64,000 nucleotides of DNA from Diaporthe sp. PMI_573 (Eukaryota; Ascomycota; Sordariomycetes; Diaporthales; Diaporthaceae), in NCBI GenBank assembly GCA_021399435.1, contig JAJTUP010000015.1, forward strand, positions 620,001 through 684,000, written 5' to 3'. Shown here in pieces: positions 10,701 through 22,475 of the stretch. The notes under the pieces are model-generated. The model saw only the letters and a list, made by a program, of their open reading frames with translations. It was not told the origin of the DNA and did not search any database. A program made the position numbers and the translations under genes. Position 1 is the first letter of the stretch. Each line of letters begins with the position of its first letter.

Positions 10701-11679
10701 TCATGATCGACTGTAGCCGCTGTACTTCTCTAAGTAAGTACCGAAGTCTATCATTTCAGGGTTATCCCGCCTCAACTCCTCCACATCAGCTCTAAATCCT
10801 TCACTGTTCATCCACTTGAACATAGTGCCGATGTCTTTCAGAGCACATAGTGCAAGAGAACCAACCAGTCCATAAGTCGTTGGCATATCGCTGCCGATTC
10901 TCTGCTTGAACACTGCAGCGGCTTGGTCAAATGTCAACTCGTCGCCGGCAAGAGAGATCGCTCGACCCCTGTACTTTTCTGGATTTGTCAGGGCCTGAGC
11001 GGCAAAATATCCAATGTCGGCACATGCAATCAGTTGCAACGGCTGGTCCTTGTTGATAGCTACCTTCCAAGCCGTGAGAAAGATCTTGGCCATAGAGCCG
11101 GGGACGTAGTTGTCCATGAAGCCGGCCGGCCGGAGTATAGTCCAGCCCATGCTTCCGCCAGACGTCTTCTCGAGCAGGTACTGCTCGACCTGGTGTTTGC
11201 TGGCGAAGTGCGGAACAGGCGTTGGGTTTTCAAACGACCTTTTCTCGCCGCCTCGGTCCACGGAGCTGTACACGAAGTGTTTTACCCCGTTCTCCAGAGA
11301 GGCGTCAATGAGTGCTTTGCCTTGTTGAACCTCAATATCGACTGTCTGGTTCTTATCCATTGGGTTCTATATGGAGTCAGCGACTGCGGTTAAAGGCCCA
11401 GTGCACATTACTCAATGAATGTACTTGTACGCTGTAGACGCCCCAAATTGGGTTCGGTGTCGCATTCTTGGCGCCTGTGAAGATGGATGATGCGTCGCCA
11501 AGATCGCCCTGGACCAAGAAGATATTCGATGACAACGTTTTGAGTTCTTGTGCTGCTGGCGAGTTGGGATTGCGGGTGACGGCGAGGATTGTGAAGTCTG
11601 CTTTGGCTTGCAATAGGCTTTTCACCACTGCGCCACCTTGCTTCCCAGTTGCACCGGTTATGAGGACGGCTCGAGACAT
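10701..11679 (-). CDS. NmrA-like family NAD(P)-binding protein
   Basis: Two exons on the minus strand, 11679-11425 and 11366-10701, joined across a 58-base GT-AG intron, encode about 306 residues. That is a usual length for NmrA-like proteins. The start ATG is followed by SRAVLITGATGKQGGAV, the glycine-rich dinucleotide-binding loop of an atypical short-chain dehydrogenase fold. Later come VQGDLGD, GVKHFVYSSVDRGG and LRPAGFMDNY, all typical of the NmrA/HSCARG group. These proteins bind NAD(P) and often act as redox sensors or regulators; some act as reductases or isomerases in secondary metabolism. Its start faces the Zn2Cys6 regulator at 12179 across about 500 bases, and a dioxygenase-like gene lies beyond. 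This suggests a shared small pathway, but substrate and partner are unknown. Confidence 0.9.
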
Positions 11680-12178
11680 GGTGATCAGTTATCAGTCGAT
11701 CGATCGATGCAGCCAACAAGCAGAAGAAGGACTTGAGATCTCGCGAATGCAGAGTCACACATAAATCGTACCTTTCTACTTCACAGGCTAGTCTATAAGT
11801 ACCTATTGCTTCACCTGTCGGCTTCTTCGTCACTGCTATATCCGAGTGTTGCGGCCGACGCGGCGGCGGAGACATCGGCGAACAATCACTGGCGACTTCG
11901 AGCTTCGAGGTAGAAAGTCGTTCATGTGGTGATCGCGACATGGGTCGCTACGTAGGTACCGTGTAGACTAAGTCGTATCAATACGGAAGAGCCAGTCGTG
12001 CCAAGCCGCGAAGCCAGGGCAAGGATTATTGAAACCCACTCTTGCATGGTTCGATCGGGAAAACAGAACCCCAATCAGGGCCAGCCGTATATGTACGAGA
12101 GCGAATGGGAAACGGCGTGCGAAACCATTTTTGCACAACACCACATACGAAGTGGAGACCACATCATCACGATTCAGC
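11680..12178. promoter_or_regulatory. Divergent promoter between NmrA-like gene and Zn2Cys6 regulator
   Basis: The 499 bases separate two divergent starts. A palindromic run of GATC steps (TCGATCGATCGATGC, near 11697-11711) lies just upstream of the NmrA-like ATG. The regulator could act on both genes from here. I did not find a clear inverted CGG pair. Confidence 0.45.
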
Positions 12179-13398
12179 ATGAGCAGACAGCGCAAGGCGC
12201 ACCGCAAGTCTCATGAGGGCTGCGAGCAATGCAAGAATAGGCATATCAAGGTAAGGGCGCGGCGGTCTTCATCCCGTTATCTCCGGCCCCGACGCCCACT
12301 GTATCAACCGGCTGAGCCACGTCACCTTAGTGCAACGAAGTCCACCCACGGTGTCGAAATTGCGAACGCTACAACCTGACGTGTAGCTTCTCCTCCCCGG
12401 CTTTGACAAGGATGCCACTCAACGAGGACAGTCTCGCTGACCTCGAGCTGCTGGAATTCTGGCACCGACATCCGCTGACAGCTGACTACTCGGACGGGTC
12501 TCCGGGGTTTCAATACGACTTCGTCCGTCTGGGATTCTCGCATCACTATTTGCTGAACAGCATCCTCGCCCTTGCAGCGCTCCAGCTCTTTGACCAAGAT
12601 CGATCTCGGTCCAGATGGTACATGCGGGCGACAGCCCACCAACATGCGGCTCTAACTCGGGCGGGGCCGCACTTGCAGCAGCCCGAAGGGGGTCAGCAAA
12701 AAGCCCTCCTAGGCTTCGCTGCCTTTACTACGATGTACGCGGTCGCAGAGCCTACCCTCCGACCGGCCCGCCAGGACGCCAATGATGAGCCGGTAGTCTT
12801 TGACCCAGTTGAAGAACTCGTACGTGCCATCAAGCTTGGCAGAAGTGCGACGGCCTTTGTTCAAGAGAAGCTTGCATCACCGCCCTGGTCGGACTCGATG
12901 GTGGTTAAAAAATTCAGTCCCGTACGGCACGGGCCCGTCGCAAATCTAGAGCTACGATTTCCACAGCTTTCCTCACTCCAGGACCTAGTCGAGGGCCATT
13001 GCGAGAGTCAGCACAAGCAGCCATGTCTCCATGCTATTGAAACGCTTTTCACCAGTATCGCGTTTCTCATGGACAACCCGGGGGATACTCGGCAGATGGG
13101 GCTTATCTGGGGATGGGGCAACGATGTTGACACTGTGTTCCTGGATATGTGCTCAGCGCGTCACCCTGTGGCCCTGGTGATCCTGGCGCACTATGGTGTC
13201 CTCATGAGCCTGAACGCGGGCCTTTGGCACTTGCGGAGCTGGCCTGCGACTCTTCTGGGGCATATTGAGACGCTCCTCGACGAGGGTTGGCGCGGAAGAC
13301 TTGAGTGGCCTGCGCAAATGATACCTGCAGCAACTACCCCACCGTCCCGTATCGTGTCTTCCTTTACAGTGTCTGACCATAGTCCAATGCTAGATTAG
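12179..13398 (+). CDS. Zn2Cys6 fungal transcription factor
   Basis: Exon 1 (12179-12250) and exon 2 (12331-13398) join in phase 0 across an 80-base intron that interrupts the zinc cluster, giving about 379 residues. The binuclear cluster is complete: EGCEQCKNRHIK, then CNEVHPRCRNCERYNLTC, with six cysteines in the fungal Zn2Cys6 order. The rest resembles the short regulators related to sterol-uptake factor Upc2 (LLEFWHRHPLTAD, then FLxxxLLNSILALAALQL-like text). A longer in-frame start at 12029 is possible, but the ATG at 12179 lies close before the cluster as usual. It is a nuclear DNA-binding protein, likely the local regulator of the flanking NmrA-like and dioxygenase genes. The C-terminus looks complete, though a further small exon cannot be excluded. 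Confidence 0.86.
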
Positions 13399-13879
13399 GT
13401 ACAAATGCATTCTGAACGTATCATTGAGCATAGCAATGGAGATAAATAATGATTTCCTGCTCCAGGCATAAGATCACACGTCCTCTCGAGCCGTGTCGAT
13501 CACCCGGCTGAACAATGTCCCCAAGATGGACATACGCAAACAGACTACCGGGTCAGTCACGGCGCCTCCAACACTGGGACGACTCCGGACCTGCGGGAGT
13601 CAAAACAGCTCCGGCCGACAGAGTTTGCTCAGCCTCCGCGTGCGAGGAGCGTTGCTCCCGCTACACCCCTCATCCCTCCCGTTGTAGCAAGCATGCGGTT
13701 GGTATAAGTCGCCCGTTAGTTGCCTCGGCTGACCCACTTGTCGGGCCTTCCTCAACCTTATAGGATGGACACCACACAGCACTGGCAAAGGCAGGATATA
13801 AGATAATTGTCTCCAACACGGTTATCGACGCAAAACCCATCCAATCCATTCCTTCTTTGCATCTCAAATATCCTACACG
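13399..13879. other. Intergenic, probable promoter of the dioxygenase gene
   Basis: About 480 bases with only short chance frames. Being upstream of the dioxygenase-like ATG and downstream of the regulator, it should hold the promoter. I see no repeats. Confidence 0.45.
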
Positions 13880-14862
13880 ATGGTCTATCAACATAGGGAC
13901 GCAGGCAACAATCAACGCATTTACAATGAGGTTGGCTCTGTGAAGAAGTTGAAATGGGACGGTGCACAGGTTGATCCCGACACAAAAAAGCTGATCGACG
14001 AAGTTGTGGCCCAAGGTTACGTGGTCATTAAAAATGCGTTCACTGATGCCGAAGTCGACGAGGCGCTCGAGGAGCTCCGGCGCCTGTCCGCCACCCTCGA
14101 GGCCGGCCCAGCAGCCAGCGGCGGCCGGAACCCATTTGAGGGCTTCAAGACGCATCGCATCTACTCCCTGCTCAACAAGTCTAGGGTATTCGACAAGTTT
14201 GCCACACACCCCAGCGTCTTTGCCCTCAACAACTACTTCATGGATCCGGGGTGGCTCCTCAGCGTCATGCACAGTATCAGCATCCAGCCGGGCGAGAATC
14301 CGCAGACCTTGCACCACGATGATGGCCAGATTACTATGCCGCGGCCGCATCGACCACTGGGATCAGTAGGCAACACGAGCCCCTGAGAGCATCCGTGGCT
14401 TTGCGCTGTATGGCTGACAGCAAATCCTAGGCAATAATGGTTGCGCTTGATCCATACACCGAGACGAACGGCGCGACTGTTGTCGTACCCGGGTCCCACA
14501 CCTGGGGCGCCGAGCCTGTGCCGCAGGCATCCGATGCTATACCCGTGGTCATGCCCAGGGGCAGTCTCGTATATTTCATAGGGACTCTATGGCACGGAGG
14601 GGGTCAGAACAGGTCGGACGCGGAACGGCGCGCGTTGACGGTTCAGTACTGCCAGCCGTGGCTACGGCAGCTCGAGAACCACTTCATCGCCGTGGACTGG
14701 GAAAAGCTCCCGCAGATCCCAAAACAGATTGTTGACATGATGGGCTACCAGGTTGGGTCACCGTTCATAGGATTTGTGGATGGCGTGAGCCCTCGGAAGG
14801 CTGTGGAGAGGCGTCTGCAAGGTAGGGAGGACGAGAAAAGGGCCAAAGGGAACAAGCTTTAG
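13880..14862 (+). CDS. Phytanoyl-CoA dioxygenase (PhyH) family enzyme
   Basis: Exons 13880-14365 and 14431-14862 join in phase 0 across a 65-base intron and give 305 residues. The protein shows the double-stranded beta-helix signature of Fe(II)/2-oxoglutarate oxygenases. It has an iron-binding His-x-Asp at residues 145-147 (LHHDDGQITMPRP), the strand ATVVVPGSHTWG, and the distal histidine near residue 217 in GTLWHGGG. A downstream arginine in RRALTVQYCQPW may bind 2-oxoglutarate. Family members hydroxylate fatty acyl chains, terpenoids or other fungal metabolites; the substrate cannot be read from sequence. The gene runs in the same direction as the Zn2Cys6 regulator, about 480 bases downstream, which supports a small pathway with the NmrA-like protein. 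All key residues are present, so I expect an active enzyme. Confidence 0.9.
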
Positions 14863-15576
14863 GTGCTTCATGTAGTTCAAGACGATTGCGGGATGTAGGC
14901 ATTTACACCTCGCAGCTCCTCTGCCAGTGTATCTTTGGTCCGTTTGAGCTACGACAGAATGTACACAGTCGTTTCAGCAAGCGACTCTGCTCTTGAACAG
15001 GTGTGTAGAATTGACTGCTTAATTATCATGACATAATATCCTAGATGCAATACGGACACTGGTTTTGAACGCAAGGCGGGTAACAACTCGACTTAAGAGG
15101 ACCCCCCCCCCCCGGGGTGGCCAAGGCGAAATATCCAAGTGAGCAGAGCAACACTTGCAGGGTTGATTATCAGTGCTCGGTGCTGATTCTCGACACACTG
15201 CAATGACTACTGGTTTTTGCTTAAGCTGGGCCAAGGTGAAGCATCTTGGCCCGCGTAAGCATCAAATCTTCTATTGAACATAACAAGCTTAAAGCCCAGC
15301 GTCTTAGTTTTTCTTGAGATGAGATGCGAACGAATCAGCTTTGCACTGGTGCCAACCAGGTGCTTCAGTCCCTAAATGCTTGAGGACCAGCACGATTGAA
15401 CGACAAATCGTCCGTCATAACTCCTCCAACTTGCCTTTTAACCCCCCCCCCCCGCCCCCCCCAAAGGGATCTCACACTGCTTTCCAAGGATTGCAAAGCT
15501 CAAGAATCATGGTTCAAAGTCGTGGTTCTTCTGGTTCTCTTGAAAGTTCCGACACAAAATCTTCTTGAGACAAAAC
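14863..15576. other. Intergenic with C/G homopolymer runs
   Basis: No gene seen. It contains long C runs near 15101-15114 and 15442-15461. Such runs recur in several intergenic parts of this window and may mark slippage-prone or assembly-uncertain positions. Confidence 0.5.
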
Positions 15577-18500
15577 TCATCCAACGGCGCTGGAACCGCC
15601 TTGTGTCCGTGGCTGATGAGCTGACATTGTATACCTCTCTTGCTGGTCAGGGATCTCTGCAGGTCCCAGTGGCAGGATATTCTCGTGGTTTCCACTCAAT
15701 CGTCTAAGCCTCTTCATTGGTCGACCAAGAATGTGTTCATTTATTGTTGATAGAGTGTCTGTGACAGTCAAAAGTGCTGGGGATGGCCTCTTTGGCGGCC
15801 GCTCTGACTCCTGGACGGCGTTCGAAATGACTTGTTGGCGGTCGAATTCTGTGTCTGAATTTGACCAAGAGGAGCCACTTCTCGTGATACCAGGTGAGGC
15901 GATGCTTGATCCCGGGGTACTGTCGTGAAAGGAGGCCTGGACGTCCTCCACGTCCTCTTGCGGCTCACCTTCCTCGGGTACTCCGTGGTCTTTCCATCTA
16001 AGAGGAAATCTCCAGCTGTGGCCAAACAAGACAGCCCCTTGCTTAGGTAGGACTCTGGGGCTTCTGAACCCGCGGCCCCAGAATCCCGGTAATGACGCTG
16101 GAAGTATGATCTGTATGCGATCTTGCTTCCTGATGGAGTGCTGCTTGCATTGACACTGCTCAAAAGCCTTGTCCGGGGTGTGCCAGTATATGTCGTCGAC
16201 CAATCTCCACCGATTCGTGGTCGTACTGCCTCGTTTCTGGATTATCTCCTGGAGGTCAGAAGTGCATACCGCTAGGTAGTCTTCACCCTTCGGCAACCCA
16301 ACGTTTGTAAGGCAGTTGAAGCATGTTCCCAGCCCCTGGGATGGCTGAAGAAGCTCCCCGAAGCCAGTTCCAAACAAGGTAATGGCGTGAAGGGCTCTCG
16401 CGAAGTCTATCCACCCTCTTCCACGAGAGTCGATCGTCGCCACACGCGGCCAGAGTGGATCTTCGTCTGTTGCCACATCCATGAAGTCAAAATCCTTCAA
16501 TCTGGCGGCGAAGGGTGTATTTGATGCGGAACCCAACGCCATCTTGGGAAAACACATCGGCTTGATGTGGCATGATCTGTTCCAAGATCTCGTAGACATC
16601 CTCTATCCAATCTTTGAGCGAGTAATTCCTTCTAGTGCTGCTGAGGATATGCGCCCTGGTTTCAGCATCTGCTATCGTTTCTTCCACTTTTGCTTCCGTT
16701 GGCTTTGCATAAAGAGGTAGTGATGTGTTGACCTTGTTTGTCAGGAACTGCACCGCCGCATGTTTTCCGGTGAATGGAACAGCTGATTCTTCAACGGAGC
16801 TCTCATCAAACAGAAAGGTCCTTGAAAATATCGTTCTTATCGTGGCATAGGGAGGCCCGTACCAGGTGCAGTAAAGCACTCACGCCGTCCAAAAGCCATG
16901 CCCTTCGATCTCGAAGGTCATAGAACACTGCAAACTTTTTGACTATCCATTTGAGACGCATCAAGTAATCATCTCGGGAGTGGATATGGACAGCTTTGTC
17001 TCTTTTCCCAATGATTGCCGTCACCCCGCCAGTTACGAACTGCCCTCCGGTGATGGAGACTTTGTCAAATGCGCAACCAGCGCGTGGATGAGGAAGACCT
17101 GACCACCCTATATCATATTTGGCGGCTGCAGAGCCTTTTCAGTGTTAATTGTCAGTCAATGGATTTCCCGTCGCAAGTTCGTTTCCATAAATCCAACTCC
17201 TAATGTAACGAAGAATCAATAGATAGCGGCCGAGATAGGGGGAAATCGACATATACTGTGAATCTCCACACGCGAAATTCAAAAATATGAGCAGAAAAGG
17301 CTACACGAAACTCTAGTCAAGACATCAAGAGTGAGACATGAAGTAGAAATGGGGGCCAGATTAAGAAAGACGACATGTCAATGTGATACATAGCAGCAAG
17401 GTTTTGGATGTTGTCACACCAGCCCAGGATATGCCTGCTCCTCTCAAGTCTTTTCGTATCCAAACCTTGAGGATACTCTCTCCAAAGTCTGCGAACTTGG
17501 TTGTCAGTGTAGGACAGGTACTTCCCGCTCCGATTGGTGACGAGGTGCCAATAGATGAACTCTCCTTGCCGCCGCGTTGGTAATATGATTGAACAGTAGC
17601 CCTTGATACAGAAACGATCTTCAAATTGGCTCAGTCGTCGCGACCTGACGAGAGAGATCATAGTGGCCAGTGAAACTTGCATCCCTGGGTGATGCTCTGT
17701 CCTGCGAGCTGTTGGGTAGCCCTTGACATGGACGGTGTTACCTAGGATGTCTGCCCAGCAGTTACCGGGGGTTATGCGCTGGGGGTCTATAGCTTGTTGT
17801 ACCTCTGAATATAAGTTGGAAGATATCATGCAGCGTGCAAATTACTCAAAGCCCCCGGCGTGGATAGGTATGTTGTTGAGTACCGGATCCGATACACAAA
17901 TTCCACTTGGGAGATTTGACAGGCTGAGGGCAGCCACTAGCCATGCCAAAACCTCACCAATTTCGGCAACGGAATTGACTGTTCCAGTCACCTTCCAAAC
18001 GACGGCCCCGTCATCAAGATCATCCTCGGCGCGCCATGCTGATTTCAGAGGAGGTCAAACCTCTATCCGCGTACCATCCGCCATGACACCTACTCAAGCC
18101 TGTTGTCAGATTCGCATTTGGAGACATAGGATATTAAATATAGACGGGAACAAGCATCAAGAATCCAATGTCATCCATTGGGGGAGGTGCAGAGGGGGTC
18201 AATTCAAAGGCGCAAACAAAGAAGAACACTAACAGCTGTTGGGACCACGACTTGTCACTGGCCCTACGTCCTGGTAAGGTTTTAGGATTCCTGGCCCATA
18301 GTAAGGCCATACCTCAGATAGGTACTCAGTGATTGTTGAGCATTGTATATTGTTTCCATTGCCGGTGAGCACAAGAACACGAGGTAAAGCCTCCTCGGAC
18401 CGAACTTCATAATTTTGGTACCCGAAAAACTCTGCCATGTTTCTCCATGAAGTGTGAAATTGCATTTCAACTGTCGGTGGGGATTCTCTGCGGCTGACTG

Positions 18501-20064
18501 TGTATGTTTGAGAGTCCAGAATATTGGCAATAGTCTGATGAATTTGAGCGCGACGATTTTCACCCAAGGTTTCATGCTGAAGCTCAGCGGTCAAGGTAGA
18601 TCCCAGCCAGGCATATGCAGGGGAGTTGATAAGTACCTGTCTGTACTCACGCAGCTCAGGGTACTCTTCCTCTTCATTCCAGCTGTAATCGTCGAGATTC
18701 TCGGGCTCCCAAGCTGCCAGAGGAGTTGCTTGTGAGACAGGACCATATTCCTGTTCCTTTCTTTCCCACAAGGACATCAGGCCTTCAAGAGGCATGCCAT
18801 CACTAAACACGGGGCACGGTAGCGCTTTCATGAGATTCTTCATAAGCGAAGAACTTAAGTAATGCGTCCGTGATTTGACTAGCAAAATGATACTTCAGTT
18901 TTGAATTCCCGAATGGTAAACGCAGTAAAGAAGCTGGGAAGAGGCGACACCAATAAGGTGATAGACAAGTGAGTAGATGTCAAGGACGAGTGCTGAGGTG
19001 TGTATGATAGTTTTCTTCGGCTCCAAAGTTACCATACTCTCCCAATTGGCATAAAACGTGTCATTTTGGTCTCCAGACCCTGAAAGAAAAGGGGCTTGCT
19101 TACTGGCGGTAACGATGCACAAGATATACCAATGTTCTGGAACTCGGTGACGCATCGCAAAATCCAAGCCTGATGGCAAAAGTTTTCAACACGACAGGCA
19201 GAGTAGATGTTAATCGAGTCAGGTCCGCGGAAGAAAGACTTGTTGGGAACATCCCGCTCAACTCCTCGGCAAACTCAGCGATGTAGCGAACAAGTCCGCT
19301 TTCCTGGATCTAGATGCTTTCAGCGTCAGAGTAAATGGTTGAGGTATCGTCCAAAGTTTTTCAATTGAGGCTTAGCAGATTTTCCTGGGTGATTCGACTG
19401 CATCAACGCTTGCGCAATCGAGCTCTGAAGTCTCGGGTGGCTGATGGAGCCGTAGCCTGAGTCGCTCGGCGCAGAGGATCCTGCCCGAGCCACGGTGCCC
19501 CGGCTGGTGTTTAGAGACTGATCATGTGAATAAGTGTTTGAAATGTTGCCCGCAAGCCCTTTCATCGAGCCGGCGACGTTAGTGTGTTGGTGTGATGAAT
19601 GGGGATGGTTAGGCACCGCGGAAAAGACTCTGGTTTCGGAGCTGGAGATAGCGCTGTGGGCTTCCGGGCGTGAAAATCTTGATTCTGGATTGACGAATGG
19701 TGTCGCGTATACACTCTGCACAAACAGAGAAGGTCTGGTGCTTGAGAATGCCGGATGCTGCTCCGTGGACTCGTTTTGGGTGCTGGCAAACTTTTTAATC
19801 AAAATATCTCGGTCACAAGGGAGAATGACAATACCTGCTCTTGACTCCAGGCTTTGAGTGTTTCGGAAAAGGGCTTTGAAAGTACCCAGATGGCCGCGGT
19901 ATCATCTGCGGGCGGTATGTCATCTGCGGATGGTAGGCCAGTTCGTTTGAGGCCGAGTATTCGGCCCCAAGCATGGTTGAGCTGGCGTTGATGTAGCTGC
20001 CCATTCCTCCAGGCGAGCCATCACGGCGACTGTTTGTACCATGTCTAGATTGTTCACTGAGCAA
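15577..20064 (-). pseudogene. Large fungal-specific uncharacterised protein, broken by frameshifts and stops
   Basis: Read on the minus strand, a long Pezizomycotina family of unknown function is recognisable piece by piece. It starts with a Ser/Pro/Gln-rich N-terminal part (to about 19326), then LVRYIAEFAEELSGMFP (near 19280), a region around SPAYAWLGSTL (18.6 kb) and VWKVTGTVNSVAEIGEVLAW (17.97 kb). It continues with RSRHILGWCDNIQNLA (17.4 kb), YDIGWSGLPHPRAGCAFD (17.1 kb), AWLLDGVSALLHLVRASL (16.9 kb) and FMDVATDEDPLWPRVATI (16.45 kb), and ends with a variable tail to 15577. Lesions seen: an extra T in the 16489-16492 homopolymer (EGF to DFMD), a shift at about 16815-16823, in-frame stops at 18055-18057 and 19310-19312, and a shift near 19345. 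Several introns are plausible but I have not fixed them all. The 5' end may extend to about 20180. Function of the family is unknown to me. Confidence 0.66.
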
Positions 20065-20179
20065 AGCAAAGAGTCAATATCGGCAGGAAAATTCATTCTA
20101 CGGTGACTGGACACATACTGTCGTTGATGGTGCCGTGCCAATAGATCCGGCCGATGGAAAGCTCTTTCACAGCCAGGAT

Positions 20180-21116
20180 AGGTACATGGATACCTGGGAA
20201 CCTGATGGCTTAACTGGTGCCTCCTATTATTTATTAGAGGTAATCGGAAGTCTCGTAGTGCTGTTATAACAAACCGTAGATGCTCTGCCCTGGTGAAATT
20301 CTGTCTATATTATTAGCCTCAGTAAATCATACGCGGTGGGTGGATGATCGATCACCTTGGGCGGATTGCACATATCACAGGTATGAACGACCGATCTACC
20401 CCTTACAGCCCTGGAAATCCGGCGCGAAGATCCAGGGCTGGAAGGCCTCGTGGCAGGCCTCATGGAAGGGCCATAAGGAGGACCAGCGTATCCATGAGTG
20501 TCCATAGCCTTAGTGGGATTTCGAGAGATGTTTGAGCAAGAACCGTCGTGCTGAATACAAAGAAGAAAAATAAGAGGAGTTCCAAAAAAAAAACGACCTC
20601 ACTTCTGGCTAGATGAAGGGGGACTGGCAGATCAAGTACTTGATGTGCAAAATCTTCATTTGCGTAAGCAGACAAGACATTGTTTGTTGCTACTCTGCAG
20701 GTTTTCCAATACTGCGCCTCGGTGCTATGCAACATGCCAGCACACCTGCATATCGTTGAGGTGCAGTGTGGTACAAAGTCTGCCTTGCAATCTAACGAAC
20801 CTACGAGAATGAGCGTGAAACAGGAGAGAGCGAAGCCGCCTTCAACGGACCGAAGTGACGTAGCTACTTGAAATTATTAAGCTCAGACCTCTGCCAGCGC
20901 TGCAAGAGCTCTCGAAGTCAAGTTGGCCAGTCTATTGATTAGTGAGATAATGCTCCGGCCGCGTATCTTGAGCGGTCTTGTAAGCGCGTCTAAGCCTATG
21001 ATCACAAGGCTGAATAGCTACTGAACACACTACTCTTACAATATTGAATTAACGCTCATGAATGAATCGTACGTTGGCAACACTTTGCACTAGCCGAAAT
21101 ATGGGAAATAAGCCGA
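20180..21116. other. Gene-poor spacer
   Basis: About 0.9 kb with only overlapping short frames. A run of nine A lies near 20586. I see no gene, RNA or repeat I can support. Confidence 0.45.
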
Positions 21117-22475
21117 TCACTTGGGAACAGCAAAGACGGCATCCGGCACAAAGGCCAGGCTGATAAAAGACTCAACAACCAAGTAGGTCCGAGAAAAGAT
21201 CAGAAAGCAACAAGTTGTTCCACCGAGAAGATATATGACGAGAGGCACACCATACCCTGAATATTCGAACAACGGATCCAGAGTCATAGAAGCATTGCAC
21301 TTTTGTTGGTAGTCAACGATGATTGGGTCCCATAGTCCTTCAAAAACATACGGGAGCAAGGCGAGGAAGACAATGGTTTCTTCCAAGATGAATGAAGATG
21401 CCATGCCGATGGCGGAAATCTTCCACAGTAGTATGCCCTTGACTGCTATCCTGAAAGGGCCGTTCCACACAGTAAGATGCCAAGCGCCATACAACACAGT
21501 GGTGGCAGTCTGTAACCAGATGTCTGAAACGAAGCCTGCGGTGGTTCCACTCGTCTTGAGACCAGGCCAGTTGCGCATCCGAGGCCGCATTTTACGCAAA
21601 TGAAAATCTGGCAAGTCGGGTCTGAGGCGCCTCAGGCCGGCCGGATGACTGTATGCCGCGAGATGGCATTGCAGGTGGTAATCTTTGTATGCCACATAGA
21701 CCTGGTCATCGGGGCCTAGCACTCCCATGTGGAGGTGGATTTTCGACCTTTCCAGCACCGCTTTGACTAGCATGACGTTCATCTCGATGAAGATCCGGAC
21801 CTTACGATAGCCGAAAAATCCTTCCCCAACAGTCAACCGCAACAGCGGGATCTCGGAGATACTTCCCCGATTAGAGAAATGTTCATTGTCCTGTTGGGAA
21901 GTAACCGAATTGCCATCAAAGTAGCGGCTCCGCACCTCTTGAGCCCCTCGGGGGCTAAACACCACCTGATCAGCTGTAACGACCTTCCTTTTCACATCCC
22001 ACATCGGCTGAGTCTTAGGATGGCCTCCTCTTCGTACCGCCAAGGGAGTATGCCCTCCCAAGCTGGTCCTGGAACAAAAGGCTGCGCATATCGAGCCAGC
22101 CGTGATTTCATCAGTGAATATCGGGGTAGGCTCATAAACATCGAGCGGCCTATCCCACAAAAAGGCATGAGTCAAAAGCGCACACAAGACATGTGCAAAT
22201 AAATTGAGCTCCAATAAGGTGATAGCTAGAGACTGGCCGAGACGAGTAACGACCTGAAGCCCAAATCAGCCCGCCTGGACGCAGACGATAAATTTTGTGA
22301 GGCTGTTTGCTCTACTCTTGTCCTTGACGTGTCCAGAAGACATGTCTGGTATCATGTCCGGCTCAATTTCTGCAAGCCATACGAGTGACTCTCAATCAAT
22401 GGCGATTTGTTCTCGTCCACCACTGAAAGGAAGCGTTTCGGGGTTGCGGGAGTTGTCAAAGACAAAACCGCCCAT
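21117..22475 (-). pseudogene. Fungal multi-pass membrane protein with two in-frame TGA codons
   Basis: The minus strand reads from an ATG at 22475 (MGGFVFDNS) through VWLAEIEPDMIPDMSSGHVK, FGLQVVTRLGQSLAITLLEL and NLFAHVLCALLTHAFLWDRP. It continues through several hydrophobic segments to ESFISLAFVPDAVFAVPK and a stop at 21117. This matches a fungal family of uncharacterised plasma- or endomembrane proteins (the pattern MGGF...I, WLAE, DKSKA..., LELNTFAH, W..KP.DV, VESFISLR). The single frame is broken by TGA at 22392-22394 and TGA at 22266-22268. The second falls where the family, as I remember it, has Trp. Both are single-base changes with no frameshift. The family usually has an additional N-terminal membrane region upstream, which I could not find here. 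The copy is probably dead and may be 5'-truncated as well. Confidence 0.72.
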
